A DNA stretch of 5,247 nucleotides from Chloroflexota bacterium (GCA_013695505.1 JACDAH010000543.1:1-5247), one strand, 5' to 3'. Numbered from the stretch's first letter, positions 1 to 5,247 are shown. Notes: a model not told the origin generated them from the sequence alone. Numbers and translations are program-made.

Positions 1-535
1 ATCGACGGCTGTCCGCGAGTGCCCGGAGCGTCCTGACTGTCTGTTCGGCCGCCTCGGTGACCGGGCGGTCACCGTCGACCAAGCCGTTGACCAGGTCCAC
101 GGCGGCCGCGCCGGCGGCGCGTCCGACCGCCTCGTCGTCGAAGGCGAAGACGATGTCGTAGATGCCGTCGGGCCCGGCAGCCCGGGTCTTGCCACGGGTC
201 GGCTCGCCACCCGCGGCACGCTGCAGCTCCAGGGCCGCATGCTCCACGACGTGGCCCAGCCACGTCCCCTCTGCCATCCGACCGACGAAGCCGCCTGGCA
301 GACCGGTCGAGCAGGCGTGGTTGGCCAACCCGGGCAGACTTGCCAGGAGCCGTTCGCCGAACCCGGCGATCAGGTTCGTGGGCAGCTGCTCGAGAGCTCC
401 GAGATCAACCCGGAGATGAACGATCGGCAGGCGGGACCAGCGGTTCGGTCCGTGGAGAACGCGGGTCCGAAGCACGCGGATCGAGCGGTCATTGGCAGGC
501 AGGCGGGTTGTCTCCTGAGTCGTGATCGTCCACAT
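1..535 (-). CDS. cphA: Cyanophycin synthetase, N-terminal part (cut by left window edge)
   Basis: CphA polymerises aspartate and arginine into cyanophycin, a cytoplasmic nitrogen store, using ATP. The 178 codons visible match the N-terminal domain that precedes the ATP-grasp and Mur-ligase-like domains. Family landmarks include VLHGPNRWS (residues 26-34; family form TLRGPNYWS), HACSTGLPGGFVGRMAEGTW (about 76-95), LGHVVEHAALELQ, GKTRAA and YDIVFAFDDEAVGRAAG. The full enzyme is usually near 870-900 residues, so most of the gene lies outside. No stop or frameshift is seen. The start is uncertain. ATG at 533-535 adds about 18 residues before the point where family members begin (IRVLR, residue 19). 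An AGGAG at 512-516 lies inside that extension, and a GTG codon sits at 473-475. The N-domain alone cannot separate CphA1 from CphA2-type enzymes, which use beta-Asp-Arg dipeptides. Confidence 0.9.
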   Translation of the reverse strand, partial: MWTITTQETTRLPANDRSIRVLRTRVLHGPNRWSRLPIVHLRVDLGALEQLPTNLIAGFGERLLASLPGLANHACSTGLPGGFVGRMAEGTWLGHVVEHAALELQRAAGGEPTRGKTRAAGPDGIYDIVFAFDDEAVGRAAGAAAVDLVNGLVDGDRPVTEAAEQTVRTLRALADSRR

Positions 536-645
536 CCTGGGGTCAGCCCGGTCAGGGCATGCAGGTCGCAACGTCACACGCGTTGCGGGTCCGTCACGGA
601 ATCACCCCGTGCGGAAGCAGACTTTATGGCCGCCGCGGGAGGCGG

Positions 646-780
646 ATGAGCCACGCGGCCACGCCCGAGGAGCTCATCGAGGCCTGCGGACACCTGGTCG
701 ATCGGGGCAGCCCGACCATCGCGCGGCAGCGTACACGGACGGGAGCGTCGATGAGTTTCGATCCGATCAGCCGTCCTTGA
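646..780 (+). CDS. Doubtful short ORF, 44 residues, not recognised
   Basis: This reading frame starts at ATG 646 (MSHAATPEELIEACGHLVDR...) and ends at TGA 778-780. A GGAGG lies 3 bases before the ATG, which is closer than usual. Its first half has an amphipathic, helix-like composition (PEELIEACGHLVD), but I do not recognise a family. Its last 15 or so codons run into the repeat copy at 734-847, so its stop falls between the repeat's conserved upstream block and the S51 start codon. It could be a small real gene, the tail of a decayed gene, or chance. The rest of 536-733, between it and cphA, shows nothing else that I can support. The divergent promoters for cphA and the plus-strand genes should lie in this stretch, but no clear -35/-10 pair was found. 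Confidence 0.2.
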   Translation: MSHAATPEELIEACGHLVDRGSPTIARQRTRTGASMSFDPISRP

Positions 781-847
781 TTCAATGACCAGGCAAAACG
801 GAGGAGCTCCTTTGAAGCTGTTGCTCGCATCGGCCGGCATCACGAAC
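734..847 (+). repeat. Direct repeat copy 1 (upstream block plus first 12 codons of an S51 gene)
   Basis: This matches 4568-4680 in the same orientation. From left to right the shared parts are: a loose CACGRACGG (734-742), a strong block of 24 bases with one mismatch (753-776), a diverged spacer, CGGAGGA (799-805, Shine-Dalgarno), and the S51 start (812-847) with only three differences in 36 bases. The last 26 bases (822-847) are identical to 4655-4680. Similarity stops abruptly after CACGAAC. Retention of an upstream block, ribosome site and start codon around a diverged spacer looks like two paralogous gene heads. Confidence 0.8.
753..776 (+). promoter_or_regulatory. Candidate promoter/operator block upstream of S51 copy 1
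   Basis: GAGTTTCGATCCGATC followed by one variable base and GCCGTCC lies about 35-60 bases before the TTG start. Copy 2 has the same block at 4584-4607. It contains an odd-length palindrome, CGATC-C-GATCG in copy 2, with the last base changed to A in copy 1. It is conserved more strongly than the bases between it and the Shine-Dalgarno, which suggests a binding site or promoter part. With only two copies, simple shared descent is also possible, and no standard -35/-10 pair is evident. Confidence 0.3.
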
Positions 848-1008
848 GCCTGCCGCACAACAAGATGGCCAACGCCGAGCGCTGGGCGGCGGGCATGACG
901 TTGCCGGCGTACGCGATCGACCAGACGGCGATCAAGGTGACCGATAATGGCGTCGAGGTGGTCTCCGAGGGCCATTGGAGATTGTTCGACCGCGAGCCGG
1001 AGGACTAG
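812..1008 (+). pseudogene. Peptidase S51 (peptidase E-like) gene with large internal deletion
   Basis: A TTG start with GGAGG 7 bases upstream (800-804) opens the typical S51-like N-terminus, (M)KLLLASAGITN. From 841 a different frame gives the family's C-terminal end: HERLPHNKMANAERWAAG, YAIDQTAIKV, VEVVSEGHWRLF, then TAG at 1006-1008. Intact members of this family (type 1 glutamine amidotransferase-like, Ser-His catalysis) are about 200-230 residues. Here roughly 150 internal residues are missing, including the nucleophile-elbow region. The N-terminal frame hits TGA about 28 codons in, and the C-terminal frame has no start of its own apart from an internal ATG at 865. The C-terminal motif also reads IDQTA, whereas from memory the family has IDDQTA, so one codon may be lost. 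I infer that no active enzyme is made. Confidence 0.82.
999..1003 (+). promoter_or_regulatory. Shine-Dalgarno of the GNAT gene, inside the S51 remnant
   Basis: GGAGG ends 5 bases before the GTG at 1009. It is formed by the last codons of the S51 remnant (Pro-Glu-Asp-stop). It fixes GTG 1009 as the start of the acetyltransferase, because the preceding in-frame codon region ends with the remnant's TAG at 1006-1008. Confidence 0.7.
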
Positions 1009-1461
1009 GTGACGTTCGTCCCGCCCGATTTCGTCGTCCCGTTGTCACTGGAGACGCCGCAGTTTCGCCTCGAGCCTCTCGGGCCACAGCACAACGACGC
1101 CGATTACGCGGCCTGGACCTCCTCGCTCGAGCACATCCGCGGCACGCCCGGCTATCCCGACGGCCGGTGGCCGGACGACCGTTCGATCGACGACAACCTC
1201 CGCGACCTGCGTCGTCACGCAAACGACTTCGAGCACCGGCGCGGGTTCACCTATACCGTCCTGGATCCCGCAACGGCCGACGTCATCGGCTGCTTGTACA
1301 TCTATCCCGACCGGGACGATCCGCAGCGCACGACCGTACAGTCCTGGGTCCGCGCGAGCCGAGCCGAGCTCGACGTCCCCCTGTGGCGTGCCGTCAGCGC
1401 GTGGCTCGAGACCTCATGGCCATTCGAGCGCGTGGCCTACGACGAGCGTCCGCCGGAGTGA
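1009..1461 (+). CDS. GNAT family N-acetyltransferase, small, 150 residues
   Basis: GNAT proteins transfer an acetyl group from acetyl-CoA to an amine; the substrate cannot be told here. The N-terminal strand FRLEPLGPQHNDADYAAW (residues 19-36) is the usual first strand and helix. FTYTVLDPATADVIGCLYIY (80-99) fits the central beta strands before the cofactor site. SWVRASRAELDVPLWRAVSAWL (112-133) takes the place of the acetyl-CoA loop and helix. The classic Q/R-x-x-G-x-G/A loop is not visible there, so binding is atypical or activity is uncertain. The C-terminus (SWPFERVAYDERPPE) is short but plausible for this subgroup. The gene begins directly after the TAG of the S51 remnant, suggesting it was once the second gene of an S51-GNAT unit. 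The DUF1697 gene follows 62 bases later on the same strand. Confidence 0.82.
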   Translation: MTFVPPDFVVPLSLETPQFRLEPLGPQHNDADYAAWTSSLEHIRGTPGYPDGRWPDDRSIDDNLRDLRRHANDFEHRRGFTYTVLDPATADVIGCLYIYPDRDDPQRTTVQSWVRASRAELDVPLWRAVSAWLETSWPFERVAYDERPPE

Positions 1462-1523
1462 GGGCCGACGAAGAGCTGCACCTCCACCATCTGAACCCGA
1501 ATCCGCGACCGGAGATGTGACAG

Positions 1524-2084
1524 ATGACCAGATACCTCGTCCTCCTGCGCGGGATCAATGTCGGCGGCCGGAACAAGGTGCCGATGGCGGCGCTGCGCGA
1601 CCTCCTCGAATCGCACGGCCACACGAAGGTCTCGACGTACATCGCCAGCGGCAACGTGATCCTGAGTTCCGACAAGACGGCGACCGCGATCAAGCGTGAG
1701 CTCGAGGAAGCCCTGCCCAAGACCTTCAAGCTCGACAGCGAGCTGATCGCGGTCCTGGTTCTCACGCGCGCTCGGCTCCGGGCCATCGTCCGTGATCGGC
1801 CCAAGGGCTTCGGCGACAAGCCGGACACGTACAACAGCGACACGGTCTTCCTCATGGGCATCGACGTGCCGACGGCGATGAAGGTCTTTGACCCCCGGCC
1901 GGACGTCGACGAGGTGTGGCCCGGCAAGGGCGTGATCTACTCGCAGCGGCTCACGGCGCAACGGACGAAGAGCCGCCTCAACAAGATCGTGGGCACGCCG
2001 GCGTACAAGTCGATGACGGTCCGAAGCTGGGCGACGACGATGGCGTTGCTCGAGCGCATGGAGGCGCCCGAGGCCGACGCCTGA
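1524..2084 (+). CDS. DUF1697 family protein
   Basis: This complete 186-residue protein matches DUF1697, a widespread cytosolic family of unknown function. Signature segments are LVLLRGINVGGRNKVPMAAL (residues 5-24), STYIASGNVIL (37-47), and the C-terminal KSRLNKIVGTPAYKSMTVRSW (149-169), which corresponds to the family's RSRLTKLLGTPLYQRMTVRNW-type end. The length is normal. ATG 1524 is preceded by GGAG at 1511-1514 with a 9-base spacer and sits exactly at the conserved N-terminus, so the start is firm. It lies 62 bases after the GNAT stop and may share its transcript. It converges on the PLD-like gene, whose stop is 102 bases away. No signal peptide or membrane segment is present. Confidence 0.92.
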   Translation: MTRYLVLLRGINVGGRNKVPMAALRDLLESHGHTKVSTYIASGNVILSSDKTATAIKRELEEALPKTFKLDSELIAVLVLTRARLRAIVRDRPKGFGDKPDTYNSDTVFLMGIDVPTAMKVFDPRPDVDEVWPGKGVIYSQRLTAQRTKSRLNKIVGTPAYKSMTVRSWATTMALLERMEAPEADA

Positions 2085-2111
2085 TTGGCCGGTCACGCCA
2101 TCAGGCCGATT
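2084..2111 (+). terminator. Possible weak terminator hairpin after the DUF1697 gene
   Basis: ATTGGCC (2084-2090) can pair with GGCCGAT (2104-2110) across a 13-base loop, with one G-U pair and one further possible G-U pair at the base. It starts on the last base of the DUF1697 stop codon, in the 102-base gap between two convergent genes where a terminator is expected. No T-tract follows and the loop is long, so this is weak. Nothing else is seen in the gap. Confidence 0.25.
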
Positions 2112-2186
2112 CCACTTCCCTACAGCTTGTGCGGTGGCCCAGCTCCATGGAACGTCTCGAACGTGTGTCACGACCAGGGCCAACGC

Positions 2187-3911
2187 TCACGAGAACAGCT
2201 TCCGGTCGCGCATCTTGATCGGGACCGTGTAGGCGGCACGCCACCAGGCCTCTCCCCCAACGGCCGGCGGCTCGCGCAGCGTGATGGGCGTCGCCGCGCC
2301 CTCGGCCTGTGTCTTCGCGACACGGAAGCGGTAGTGATCGAAGAGACGCAGCGCCTCGACCATGTACGAGGTCGCGATGCGGCGGTCCCGGATCCGGAGG
2401 AGGTTCTCTCCATTCTCGAGATCGGCCGGCTTCGAGGCGTTATACGAGCCCGTGTAGACGCGGGCCGTCGGCTTGTCGAAGTCGATCACCACGAATTTGT
2501 GGTGCATCCGCGTGCCCGTTCCCTTGCTCGTGAGCCCAGTCGGCTCGGACCTGAACGGCTCGGGAAGGTTCGCGGTCAGGGCTTCGGGCCGGACCGGCTG
2601 GATGTTGCCGTCGGGCGACTGGAGGTTGATCCCACCGATCCGGCGATCCGCCATCCCGTACACGAACACGCTCGGATCCTCGGTCACGTGCGTGATCGCG
2701 TCGCGGACCGCCCCATTGGTCTGGTTGATGAAGGCGAGCGAGTAGAAGACGCTCGACGTGGCGGTCTCGATGTCATCCGCGACCGAGGCGAGCCTGGCGT
2801 TCGACGCTGCATGCGGTGAGAACGACACGTGCGCGTCGATCCCGGCCAGGCCCAGGTTTCGCCAGCGGGTCGAATCGGTCGTTCCGAAACCCACGACGGA
2901 GTTGTTGGCCCAGTAGGACGCGAACGCCTCGCGAAATACGCGGGCAGCCGTCTCGCCGCGGAGGACGATCGCGTTGTTGGCCTGGACGTACAGCCCGCGC
3001 CAGGTGAAGTTCGTGGAGCCACAGACGACGACGTTCCCGGCATCGCCCTCGACGACGATCGTCTTGTTGTGCTGGAGGTTGCTCATGTGGTGTCGCTTGA
3101 CGTGGGTCGGCCCGGCGGTCGCCGACAGGCGCGTCGCGGCCTGCGTCTCGCCTGAGCCCGGCTTGCCGTGGTCGCCGCTATTGTCGATCACGATCCGGAG
3201 CCGGCGTCCGAGCTTCTCGAGGCGCTCGACGATCGCTGGCTCGTTCAGGTCGTAGGCGACGACGCGGACCTTCGCCGTCGGGTCGGAGAGCGCCTCATCG
3301 AGGACCTGAAGGATGGCGCTGCGAGCCTCGAAACCCATCCATGCATATGCCTCGGTCGCCTTCGGGTGCGTCGGGACAAAGTCGAAACCATCGTCCGCGA
3401 CGTCCGGAAGGAGGGTCGCGATCGGGGCGATCGAGTCGTATCGGTCGACGAATGCCTGCGACGACACGAAGCCGCGGGTGAACGCGACGTTGAGCTCGCC
3501 GGGATAGGTCTCGCGGCGGAGCTCCAGGCCGACCTCCTGCGGGTCGCCGAGGATGATCGCGCGGGTGGCGTCCATGAATGCCGGCCGGACGCGGTAGCGG
3601 TACTCGCCGGGAAGCTCCGGGTCGTACGGGAAATGGACCCAACGGAACTTCTGGATCGGGGCCCAGAGCGATGACTTGACGTTCGCCCCACCGATGTTCG
3701 ACGGTGGCGTCGCGAATCTGATCCGGTTGCGCAGAGCACTGAAGTTGACGTGGTTCGGCGGTTGAGACTCGATCGCGAACCCGACGAAGTCGGCGGGCGG
3801 CTCCGCGTCGCGCCAGTCCATCCCGAGCAGCGCCATCCCGTCGCCGCGGTGGACCTTCAGCCGGAAGGCCGCGTTCGCGTTGTCGCCGAGGACCTCGATC
3901 TCGCCAGCCAT
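2187..3911 (-). CDS. Phospholipase D-like (HKD) protein, 574 residues
   Basis: The protein carries two PLD half-sites, which together form one active site in phospholipases, phosphatidyl-transferases and PLD-fold nucleases. The first is H281-N-K283 ... GSTN (298-301). The second is H470-H-K472-x4-D477 ... GSYN (488-491), the full HxKx4D form. In the first site the aspartate position is Glu288, with Asp290 two residues on, a common drift. Residues 1 to about 150 lack PLD features and look strand-rich (for example WVHFPYDPELPGEYRYRVR, 91-109), perhaps a beta-sandwich module. No signal peptide or membrane helix is seen, so it is probably cytoplasmic. ATG 3911 has AAAGGA about 5 bases upstream. 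The substrate is not readable from sequence; lipid hydrolysis or a nuclease role are both open. It lies 120 bases downstream of the DinB-like gene on the same strand, and that gap shows no clear promoter. Confidence 0.88.
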   Translation of the reverse strand: MAGEIEVLGDNANAAFRLKVHRGDGMALLGMDWRDAEPPADFVGFAIESQPPNHVNFSALRNRIRFATPPSNIGGANVKSSLWAPIQKFRWVHFPYDPELPGEYRYRVRPAFMDATRAIILGDPQEVGLELRRETYPGELNVAFTRGFVSSQAFVDRYDSIAPIATLLPDVADDGFDFVPTHPKATEAYAWMGFEARSAILQVLDEALSDPTAKVRVVAYDLNEPAIVERLEKLGRRLRIVIDNSGDHGKPGSGETQAATRLSATAGPTHVKRHHMSNLQHNKTIVVEGDAGNVVVCGSTNFTWRGLYVQANNAIVLRGETAARVFREAFASYWANNSVVGFGTTDSTRWRNLGLAGIDAHVSFSPHAASNARLASVADDIETATSSVFYSLAFINQTNGAVRDAITHVTEDPSVFVYGMADRRIGGINLQSPDGNIQPVRPEALTANLPEPFRSEPTGLTSKGTGTRMHHKFVVIDFDKPTARVYTGSYNASKPADLENGENLLRIRDRRIATSYMVEALRLFDHYRFRVAKTQAEGAATPITLREPPAVGGEAWWRAAYTVPIKMRDRKLFS

Positions 3912-4031
3912 GTCATCCTTTCACGTCCCGGCGACGCGGATCGCGCCGCGGCGTCTCGCCGTCGTCTCGACTATCAATGAAGGCCACTTCGTCTCCGACG
4001 GGATCGCTCTCTGGTTCCGGGGCAAGGGCGA

Positions 4032-4532
4032 TCATGTCGGTCGAGAACCGTTCGTGCCATCGAGCCAAGCGCGCACTGGGGCGACGTGCTCGTCGTGAAG
4101 ATGGCCCGTGAAGTCCACGTCGACGAGCGGCTCATCATCGGCCCACGGCAGCACCGTCGTCTGCAGCTGGGCTGGCACCGCTTCGAGGGCCTCGATCAGG
4201 CGGTCGTAGGACGCGTCGTAGTCGGCCACCAGCTGGGCAGGAGTGCGGCCGGCGTGCTGAGCGCGGATCCAGTCGTTGACCTCGTGAACCGCGTCTTCGC
4301 GTTCGGGCTCCACGATCCACAGCGGCGCGGGCTCCGGCTCGCCACGGCCCACCGCGTGAATGCGGTTGATCGTCCGCTCCCGCCACCCCGTAAGGTGCCC
4401 CGCCATGTCGGCGAAGCTCCAGTCGCCCATCGGACCTGGCCTGTCGTAACGGGCCGGCCCGACTTCGGCGGGGGCCCGCCAGAATTCCTGATCGGCTCGG
4501 ATGGCCGCGATCTGCTCGGCCTGGGTGCGCAT
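4032..4532 (-). CDS. DinB-like / ClbS-DfsB-type four-helix-bundle protein
   Basis: This 166-residue protein has the pattern of the DinB superfamily, which also includes maleylpyruvate isomerase N-domain and ClbS/DfsB proteins. It opens with a helix (MRTQAEQIAAIRADQEFW). Then comes the typical GDWSFADMAGHLTGWRERTI (36-55) with His46, the usual first metal or catalytic histidine. A middle helix, EREDAVHEVNDWIRAQ (77-92), is followed by LVADYDASYDRLIEALEAVP (101-120) and a C-terminal FTGHLHDEHVAPVRAWL (141-157) with His144, His146 and His149. The family often binds a metal and uses thiol cofactors, but the reaction here cannot be named. ATG 4532 is chosen over an upstream in-frame ATG at 4757 because of its strong Shine-Dalgarno and because the family's N-terminus fits there. 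The extra 75 residues of the longer frame would be read through the antisense of the repeat. Confidence 0.82.
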   Translation of the reverse strand: MRTQAEQIAAIRADQEFWRAPAEVGPARYDRPGPMGDWSFADMAGHLTGWRERTINRIHAVGRGEPEPAPLWIVEPEREDAVHEVNDWIRAQHAGRTPAQLVADYDASYDRLIEALEAVPAQLQTTVLPWADDEPLVDVDFTGHLHDEHVAPVRAWLDGTNGSRPT

Positions 4533-4537
4533 GGTCT

Positions 4538-4542
4538 CCTCC
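4538..4542 (-). promoter_or_regulatory. Shine-Dalgarno deciding the DinB-like start
   Basis: On the minus strand GGAGG, within GGGGAGGAG, stands 5 bases before ATG 4532. It supports the 166-residue product over the 241-residue frame opening at 4757, which has no comparable site and crosses the repeat. Confidence 0.75.
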
Positions 4543-4567
4543 CCTGCTCGTGTCCGCGCCACGATCT

Positions 4568-4680
4568 CACGAACGGCACCGACGAGTTTCGATCCGATCG
4601 GCCGTCCATGGTTCGACGACCACCCACCCGGAGGATCGACTCCCGTGAAACTGCTGCTCGCATCGGCCGGCATCACGAAC
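4568..4680 (+). repeat. Direct repeat copy 2 (upstream block plus first 12 codons of an S51 gene)
   Basis: This is the partner of 734-847. It keeps the upstream block at 4584-4607 with an intact 11-base palindrome CGATC-C-GATCG (4590-4600), the CGGAGGA at 4629-4635, and the S51 start at 4645-4680. The spacer between Shine-Dalgarno and start codon is 10 bases here and 7 in copy 1. As in copy 1, a minus-strand gene starts just upstream, here 36 bases before the repeat. Matching ends at the same base as in copy 1, after CACGAAC. Confidence 0.8.
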
Positions 4681-4737
4681 TGGGCAGCGAGAGGAAGTCG
4701 TCCTAGTTGGTGGTGTACGAGGGGCTTCCCTACTTGA
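4645..4737 (+). pseudogene. Truncated head of a second peptidase S51-like gene
   Basis: GTG 4645 with GGAGG 10 bases upstream begins VKLLLASAGITN, the same S51 N-terminus as at 812. It then changes to unrelated residues (WAARGSRPSWWCTRGFPT) and stops at TGA 4735-4737. No other part of the S51 family (nucleophile-elbow glycine-serine motif, C-terminal AIDDQTAIKV) appears downstream in any frame before the next gene. I read it as a 12-codon relic rather than a 30-residue peptide gene. Confidence 0.7.
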
Positions 4738-4943
4738 GGCCTTCCGAGATGAGGCACATCGGCGCGCCAGCGCGTTCCTGCTCCGCTGCGTGCCGCGCGG
4801 TTTGCGGTAGCGCCGCTCGAGGAGCTTCGACTGCGGGCTCCACGATCACTGGCTCGAGGTCGCGCTACCGTCGGTGAGGCGCCGACTCTCGTCGAGAAGC
4901 TGGAGCGGGTCTTCGCATTGCCACGCGGGCGGCGGTTGACGAC
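4738..4943 (+). other. Gene-free stretch between the S51 relic and the hydrolase gene
   Basis: No reading frame on either strand here has a family signature, and the three plus-strand frames are broken by stops. One plus frame from about 4682 to 4809 (EEVVLVGGVRGASLLEAFRD ... then TAG) has protein-like composition and might be a scrap of a decayed gene, but I cannot name it. No convincing promoter or hairpin was found for the hydrolase gene that follows. Confidence 0.4.
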
Positions 4944-5247
4944 ATGCGCATGCTACAAGACACCGTGAGGGTTCGAGCCGTTTTGGGTCTTTCGGCCGTG
5001 CTGTTCGTCGCCTGTTCGGGTGGGACGACGAGCCGGGCGCCGTCGGCCGAGACATCGTCCGCATCCGGCGCAGCTTTGTCGGCATCGGGTCCGCCGGCCT
5101 CCACTCGCACAACGCCATCCGCGCTCGGACCTTCCGCCTCGCCGACCGCATCGAGCATCGCGGACGTCGTCGTCGGCGGCGATCGACCCGTGGCTGTCCA
5201 CGTCCCTCGGGGTTACGACCCTGCGAAGCCGGCACCGCTCCTCATCG
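4944..5247 (+). CDS. Lipoprotein alpha/beta hydrolase (esterase or polyhydroxybutyrate-depolymerase-like), cut by right edge
   Basis: The visible start encodes a lipoprotein signal: basic residues, a hydrophobic run (AVLGLSAVLFVA) and a lipobox-like FVAC, with the modified cysteine at residue 24 from ATG 4944 or 17 from GTG 4965. A linker of about 50 residues rich in Ser, Thr, Ala and Pro follows, typical of exported high-GC lipoproteins that span the cell wall. Then comes DRPVAVHVPRGYDPAKPAPLLI, which resembles the first strand region of secreted esterase or PHB-depolymerase-like alpha/beta hydrolases, just before where HG(Y/G) of the oxyanion loop would be expected. The catalytic triad is beyond the window, so activity cannot be checked. 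The start is unsure: ATG 4944, ATG 4950 and GTG 4965 are in frame and none has a good Shine-Dalgarno. GTG 4965 gives the most normal signal-peptide length. Confidence 0.7.
   Translation, partial: MRMLQDTVRVRAVLGLSAVLFVACSGGTTSRAPSAETSSASGAALSASGPPASTRTTPSALGPSASPTASSIADVVVGGDRPVAVHVPRGYDPAKPAPLLI

Noticed and set aside
975..1520. Open 181-codon plus-strand frame
   Set aside because: It is an out-of-frame, Arg-rich reading of the GNAT gene.
1437..2183. Open 248-codon frame on the minus strand
   Set aside because: It is the antisense of the DUF1697 gene, which has clear family motifs on the plus strand; the minus reading is Arg/His/Val-rich with no family signature.
2085..2819. Open 244-codon plus-strand frame, and others at 3168-3674 and 2829-3155
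   Set aside because: These lie opposite the PLD-like gene, whose two HKD motifs fix the coding strand; the plus readings are typical high-GC antisense frames.
3933..3955. Imperfect inverted repeat GACGC...GCGTC between the DinB-like and PLD-like genes
   Set aside because: The stem is only 5 clean pairs with a bulged inner part and no T-tract; such pairs are expected by chance in GC-rich DNA.
4086..4706. Open 206-codon plus-strand frame
   Set aside because: It is the antisense of the DinB-like gene and then crosses the repeat; no recognisable motif.
4682..4809. Protein-like frame EEVVLVGGVRGASLLEAFRD after the second S51 relic
   Set aside because: It has no start codon with a ribosome site, ends in TAG, and matches no S51 motif or other family that I can name.
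4936..4959. TTGACG and TACAAG resembling -35 and -10 boxes before the hydrolase gene
   Set aside because: The spacing is 12 bases, far below the usual 16-18, and the putative -10 overlaps the possible ATG starts.
4846..5235. Open minus-strand frames opposite the lipoprotein gene
   Set aside because: They are low-complexity antisense of the Ser/Ala/Pro-rich linker; the plus strand has a coherent signal peptide, lipobox and hydrolase start.

Overview
The window is GC-rich, with G/C-biased third codon positions and some GTG starts. It reads as a piece of a high-GC bacterial chromosome such as an Actinomycetota or Chloroflexota-like lineage. That placement is a guess from composition and gene types; no marker gene is present. 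No RNA gene, CRISPR array or insertion sequence was seen.

Layout, left to right. (1) Positions 1-535, minus strand: the N-terminal domain of a cyanophycin synthetase (CphA), whose gene runs off the left edge. (2) Positions 536-1008, plus strand: no intact gene. It holds a doubtful 44-codon reading frame, a 114-base repeat, and the wreck of a peptidase S51 (peptidase E-like) gene in which the first 12 codons are joined out of frame to the last 50 or so. (3) Positions 1009-2084, plus strand: a small GNAT acetyltransferase starting directly on the stop codon of the S51 remnant, then a DUF1697 protein. (4) Positions 2187-3911, minus strand: a 574-residue phospholipase D-like protein with two HKD motifs, convergent with the DUF1697 gene. 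(5) Positions 4032-4532, minus strand: a DinB-like four-helix-bundle protein. (6) Positions 4533-4943: no intact gene, but a second copy of the repeat carrying the same 12-codon S51 start, again broken at exactly the same base. (7) Positions 4944-5247, plus strand: the start of a lipoprotein alpha/beta hydrolase, cut by the right edge.

The genes do not form one clear pathway. Only the GNAT and DUF1697 genes look like a possible two-gene unit. The features most worth a second look are the two S51-headed repeats, which share an upstream palindrome-containing block, a Shine-Dalgarno and the first 12 codons and then stop matching at the same point, and the presence of an S51-family relic divergent from cphA. 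Cyanophycinase, the usual partner of CphA, is itself an S51-family enzyme, although the relic resembles the peptidase E-like branch more than cyanophycinase. I did not find a convincing new multi-gene system.
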